From the NCBI GenBank assembly GCA_965644295.1, contig CBFFRP010000048.1:1-23569 (forward strand): a stretch of 23,569 nt of DNA, in the 5' to 3' direction. This DNA is from Paraphysomonas bandaiensis (lineage: Eukaryota > Chrysophyceae). Position numbers and translations under genes: made by a program. Within the stretch, counting starts at the first letter, position 1. Every line of letters begins with the position of its first letter. Under the pieces are notes generated by a model. It was not told where the DNA came from and made no database searches. It worked only from the letters and a program-made list of their open reading frames with translations. Below are positions 20,094 through 23,569 of this stretch, piece after piece.

Positions 20094-21060
20094 TAAACCG
20101 ACATTTGCTACCTATGTAAGGAAACATCAAATTTCTTTTATTCTTCACTTAAGTCGCTGTCGAACTGTCGCTGGAATTATCGATGGCCGCACTGCGAGAT
20201 TGCGTGAATGGCTTTGGAAATCGATGAAAGTGATGTGGCTATCATTGCAGTGGAACATAGAGTAACCACAAACCAGCGGTAATACGAGTAGATATCAGGG
20301 CCCCCCATGGATTTGTCGTGTACCGGACAAGCCTCCTTGGGGAACCAGTGTCTTTACCATTAAAAAAATTTAGAAGCAGACAAGTTGTTGGACTAGGCTA
20401 TACAATATTGAATCACTTATGCTACAATTGCCACAATTTCAAGACTTGGGAAGTCTTCTGAATGGGGTAAATTATTTATGGTGTGTTTGAATGCCTAACA
20501 CTAGCACCACATGCATTAAGTGTTTCTCACTCGAACTACTTTGAGCTCCACATACTCTAATGCAAAGAATAGTACAGTTCCGAATTATTGTCAATACATT
20601 ATACGGCTTGCAATAGATAGCTTCAGTGAAATATTTTCATATCAATCAGATCGAAAACAAACCGAAACACACTGACGAAATTAAACTTAAACAACTTTGC
20701 ACTTAACGCCAGCTATATATTTCTTGTTCGACTCAAAGCCTGTCCCAGGACAAAGTTTCGTCGATTCAAAAGAAGATGTTAGTCATATTCAGTGACTTAA
20801 AGAGAGGCACCGAAAAATCGTTAAATCATATCATGGCTCAATCGTTCTAACACGATGTTGGTTGAGAAAATTACTGACCAATATTAGACCGATAATTCCA
20901 CATATCGGATCCAAGCTATCGTTCTCACATCACATTAACATTTTCCACTCGTGTTGTGGGTTCAGTTTCAGTGAAACGAGATCTTTCGTATCCCCATACG
21001 ATATTTAGTTTCCCTCTATCTCATGCTGTATATATCTCACAAGTGCATATGCGTCAATCT

Positions 21061-21324
21061 ATACAGTAATTACGTTGAGCTCAATCAACTCTATCTCCAA
21101 CAGCAGTATTTTGTGGTTGTAGTACAGAAAGCACTAAAAAAATAGGTATCAACACATCCAGCTGTACTGCTGTATGTGGAGAGGCAGCATGTATCCAGAT
21201 GATGTGAACACTATTACATCAAGAAATATATCGTCAAGGGTAATTATTAATCAACCAAGATGCCCTTCGATCTTGATTGGGATGTCGACGCAATTCTTTC
21301 CTAGATAGCCCATTTATAGTTATA
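21061..21324. promoter_or_regulatory. 5' flank of the repeat-rich membrane protein gene
   Basis: ACAGCAG at 21100-21106 and CTGCTGT at 21167-21173 (in GTACTGCTGTA) form an inverted pair 60 bases apart, 150-225 bp before the start codon. This is the same arrangement as upstream of the cellulase gene. 'TTTATAGTTATA' directly precedes the ATG. Promoter role is inferred. Confidence 0.35.
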
Positions 21325-23569
21325 ATGTCAGGAGAGCCTCCACGGACACCGCCTATTGAGGCTTGGACCAACCCAACTGAGTTCTATAAGCGTGACGATG
21401 GGGCAAAACAGACTTCCTCCGTAGTTGAAACATTCAGTGATCCAGAAAAAGGCACATCACTTGGTGCTGATGTGAGTGAAATGCCATCAACTACTGAGGA
21501 TCCAGTCAATCATGAGAAGGTTAGAGTTAAATTTACACGCTGGGGTTTAAAAAAACCGATACACAATAGAATTGTTCCGAAAGCGTCGAGCTTTAGTGAT
21601 CCAACTAGTGGCCAAGAGATAGGCCTTCCATTTGGAGATGATATTGACGAAGATGACGATGATAATGCTGCACCTCCTCCCAGTCGTTACTTCGACTTAA
21701 TTTCGTTTGCTCTTCGTATAGCTGAAAGAAAAGAGGCGATAAAGCTATTTATATACAGACTTGTAGTTGTTATTATTGTAGTTTCGATACTCACAGCGAT
21801 AAATATGTGGGTTGCCTCTGTGCTCGCGAAACATATATATGGTATCGAAGTAGACTCTGTAGTTTATCCATCCGAAACTTCAATATATGACACATTTCAT
21901 GTCGACGATGGACACTTGCGAGTGTTCACACACTCATCCCGCCCTTTAGATATAATTCATAATGATAACTTTGACTTTCGTATCATCGGAAAGTATGCGA
22001 CTAACCAATCCATATCATTCGGATGGATTCCACCGGACGATACTACAAGGAGAATTCTTCAACAATCTGGCTCAGGCGGCGATGCACACATGTATCCTAA
22101 AAACAGCTATACGCAGCGCCAGCTTCAGATGAGTGCATATATTCCACGAACTGAACTGACGTCTAGCTCAACCGGTGACTTTACTATAACGTCAGAGCGG
22201 ACCATGTACGTTAGGCCTGGTAGCAAAGAGATGGTGCTGCCAAATGCCGCACTGGCGCTGGGTATATCGAGCCCTAGAAGCATGTTAGATGTTAACGGAA
22301 GCGTATTTTTGGGTGGTGATACTTCCCATGAGGTACAAATACCTGGAACTGTGTATGCCAATAATGCATCATTCAGTGGAATACTTAATATTTCCGAGGC
22401 CACGTTGTATTACAAGAGCGCAGTTAACGCAACCTATAGTATGCCAGATTTACAAATACGGAATCTACATGCAACAAATATATTATTCGAAGCTTTCAGA
22501 TTAGAGCATGTAACAGAAGCTGTTTTGGCTGGTGTATACTTCGACGAACACGGAGGACTCACTGTCGACAATAAAACAACAGTAAAGAGTGGCGGTGTCA
22601 ACATCACAGGAGGAGCATCCATCCATTCGGACGGAATGACAATAGCAGGAGGACAAACTATTCAAAATGGAGGTTTACGTGTTATGGATATAGGCATAAC
22701 AGTATATCAAGGAGGAACAACTATTACTGGTGGCTCTACTGTAATGACCGGTGGTTTGAAGGTTACTGGTGGTTCATCCGTATTAGATTCTGGATTGACA
22801 GTAACTGGTGGTTCTAGTGTTTTTACTGATGGTTTCACTGTGACTGGTGGCTCCACTGTAATGACCGGTGGTTTGAAGGTTACTGGTGGTTCATCCGTAT
22901 TAGATTCTGGATTAACAGTAACTGGTGGTTCTAGTGTTTTTACTGATGGTTTCACTGTAACTGGTGGTTCTACTGTAATGACCGGTGGTTTGAAGGTTAC
23001 TGGTGGTTCATCCGTATTAGATTCTGGATTGACAGTAACTGGTGGTTCTAGTGTTTTCACTGATGGTTTCACTGTGACTGGTGGCTCTACTGTAATGATG
23101 GGTGGTTTGAAGGTTACTGGTGGTTCATCCGTATTAGATGCTGGATTGACAGTAACTGGTGGTTCTAGTGTTTTCACTGATGGTTTCACTGTAACTGGTG
23201 GTTCTACTGTAATGACCGGTGGTTTGAAGGTTACTGGTGGTTCATCCGTATTAGATTCTGGATTGACAGTAACTGGCGGTTCTAGTGTTTTCACTGATGG
23301 TTTCACAGTTACTGGTGGTTCTACTGTAATGACCGGTGGTTTGAAGGTTACTGGTGGTTCATCCGTATTAGATTCTGGATTGACAGTAACTGGTGGTTCT
23401 AGTGTTTTTACTGATGGTTTCACTGTAACTGGTGGCTCTACTGTAATGACCGGTGGTTTGAAGGTTACTGGTGGTTCATCCGTATTAGATTCTGGATTGA
23501 CAGTAACTGGCGGTTCTAGTGTTTTCACTGATGGTTTCACTGTGACTGGTGGTTCTACTGTAATGATGG
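21325..23569 (+). CDS. Type II membrane protein with tandem 13/39-residue Gly-Thr-rich repeats (5' part; 3' end outside window)
   Basis: The frame is open from ATG 21325 to the window edge (748 codons) without a stop or an evident intron. Residues 1-140 are a hydrophilic cytoplasmic head with two 'FSDP' boxes followed by an acidic run. Residues about 141-168 are one transmembrane helix ('LVVVIIVVSILTAINMWVASV') with no preceding signal peptide, giving type II topology. The outside part begins with a roughly 300-residue region containing 'LGISSPRSMLDVNGSVFLGG', which resembles the 'S-P-x-x-x-L-D-V-N-G' segments of phage tail-fibre and adhesin-type proteins. Next come degenerate 13-residue units (residues about 415-470) and then a regular array of 39-residue repeats from residue 471. 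A beta-solenoid-like stalk and a surface or adhesive role are inferred. I do not recognise a named family. The first in-frame ATG with an AT-rich leader was taken as start. Confidence 0.85.
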   Translation, partial: MSGEPPRTPPIEAWTNPTEFYKRDDGAKQTSSVVETFSDPEKGTSLGADVSEMPSTTEDPVNHEKVRVKFTRWGLKKPIHNRIVPKASSFSDPTSGQEIGLPFGDDIDEDDDDNAAPPPSRYFDLISFALRIAERKEAIKLFIYRLVVVIIVVSILTAINMWVASVLAKHIYGIEVDSVVYPSETSIYDTFHVDDGHLRVFTHSSRPLDIIHNDNFDFRIIGKYATNQSISFGWIPPDDTTRRILQQSGSGGDAHMYPKNSYTQRQLQMSAYIPRTELTSSSTGDFTITSERTMYVRPGSKEMVLPNAALALGISSPRSMLDVNGSVFLGGDTSHEVQIPGTVYANNASFSGILNISEATLYYKSAVNATYSMPDLQIRNLHATNILFEAFRLEHVTEAVLAGVYFDEHGGLTVDNKTTVKSGGVNITGGASIHSDGMTIAGGQTIQNGGLRVMDIGITVYQGGTTITGGSTVMTGGLKVTGGSSVLDSGLTVTGGSSVFTDGFTVTGGSTVMTGGLKVTGGSSVLDSGLTVTGGSSVFTDGFTVTGGSTVMTGGLKVTGGSSVLDSGLTVTGGSSVFTDGFTVTGGSTVMMGGLKVTGGSSVLDAGLTVTGGSSVFTDGFTVTGGSTVMTGGLKVTGGSSVLDSGLTVTGGSSVFTDGFTVTGGSTVMTGGLKVTGGSSVLDSGLTVTGGSSVFTDGFTVTGGSTVMTGGLKVTGGSSVLDSGLTVTGGSSVFTDGFTVTGGSTVMM
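22735..23569 (+). repeat. 117-bp tandem repeat array, seven full copies plus a partial, in frame
   Basis: Units start at 22735, 22852, 22969, 23086, 23203, 23320 and 23437; a partial unit at 23554 runs off the end. Each encodes three 13-residue sub-repeats of the form S-[ST]-V-[MLF]-[TD]-[GSD]-G-[LF]-[KT]-V-T-G-G. Copies are almost identical, and nearly all differences are third-codon-position changes. Upstream, at about 22570-22734, lie older, diverged 13-residue units. Confidence 0.97.

Larger units (their letters stand above)
18131..21060. other. Gene-poor interval
   Basis: About 2.9 kb with only short open frames. It contains a possible unmodelled or decayed gene (18430-19145) and a cluster of hairpins (19861-20100). 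A GTATAC pair (ACAGTATACGGTATAC) lies at 18306-18321, like one upstream of the TIMELESS gene. From about 20280 to 21060 nothing recognisable was seen. No tRNA, rRNA, transposase or reverse-transcriptase motif was found. Confidence 0.5.

Noticed and set aside
19859-20265. Overlapping plus- and minus-strand frames (81 and 105 codons) over the hairpins
   Set aside because: The palindromic DNA makes both strands open; neither translation resembles a known protein.
22707-23540. 277-codon minus-strand open frame rich in EPPVTVKP
   Set aside because: It is the reverse-strand shadow of the 117-bp repeats. The plus-strand frame is continuous from an ATG at 21325, has a transmembrane helix, and varies mostly at its third codon positions.
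1-23569. CRISPR array, bacterial operon or integrated phage
   Set aside because: Spliceosomal introns throughout and no spacer-repeat pattern; the tandem array at the right end is an in-frame protein repeat without unique spacers.

Overview
The window is nuclear DNA from a eukaryotic microbe. Two genes are cut by 15 and 21 very short introns (about 43-66 bp, GT-AG), and base composition looks moderately AT-rich by eye. Long Pro-Thr linkers of the 'PTPAPTPAPT' type joined to small cysteine modules are common in stramenopile secreted proteins, so a stramenopile alga or a relative is the best guess. This is inference; no marker gene settles it.

Layout. (1) 81-2595, minus strand: a complete five-exon S9-family serine peptidase (DPP5/acylaminoacyl-peptidase-like). 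(2) 2596-2945: a 350-bp spacer between divergent genes. (3) 2946-8571, plus strand: about 16 exons whose phases chain into one protein of about 1,620-1,630 residues. It has a signal peptide, a GT2-like glycosyltransferase, a short helical/TPR-like stretch, a degenerate SAM-methyltransferase-like domain, a linker carrying a duplicated two-part module, and a 2-oxoglutarate-oxygenase-like domain lacking key residues. (4) 8572-10109: AT-rich spacer. (5) 10110-14526, plus strand: a complete 22-exon TIMELESS/Tof1/Swi1 homologue (1,132 residues). (6) 14527-15349: spacer between convergent genes, with a 22-bp direct repeat. (7) 15350-17884, minus strand: an intronless, membrane-anchored GH5 cellulase with four cysteine modules. 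(8) 17885-21324: about 3.4 kb without a clear gene, holding a possible decayed or unmodelled small gene and a cluster of hairpins. (9) 21325 to the right edge, plus strand: the 5' part of a large type II membrane protein that enters a 117-bp (39-residue) tandem repeat array. It continues past the window.

No operon-like logic links the genes. Three proteins (glycan-modifying fusion, anchored cellulase, repeat-rich membrane protein) point to the secretory pathway or cell surface; the TIMELESS homologue is a replication-fork protein. All gene 5' flanks share a short ACAGCAG/CTGCTGT motif that may be a promoter element. Best candidates for undescribed biology are the multidomain fusion with its repeated CRIPGV/helical module, the 39-residue repeat array, and the hairpin cluster near 19.9-20.1 kb.
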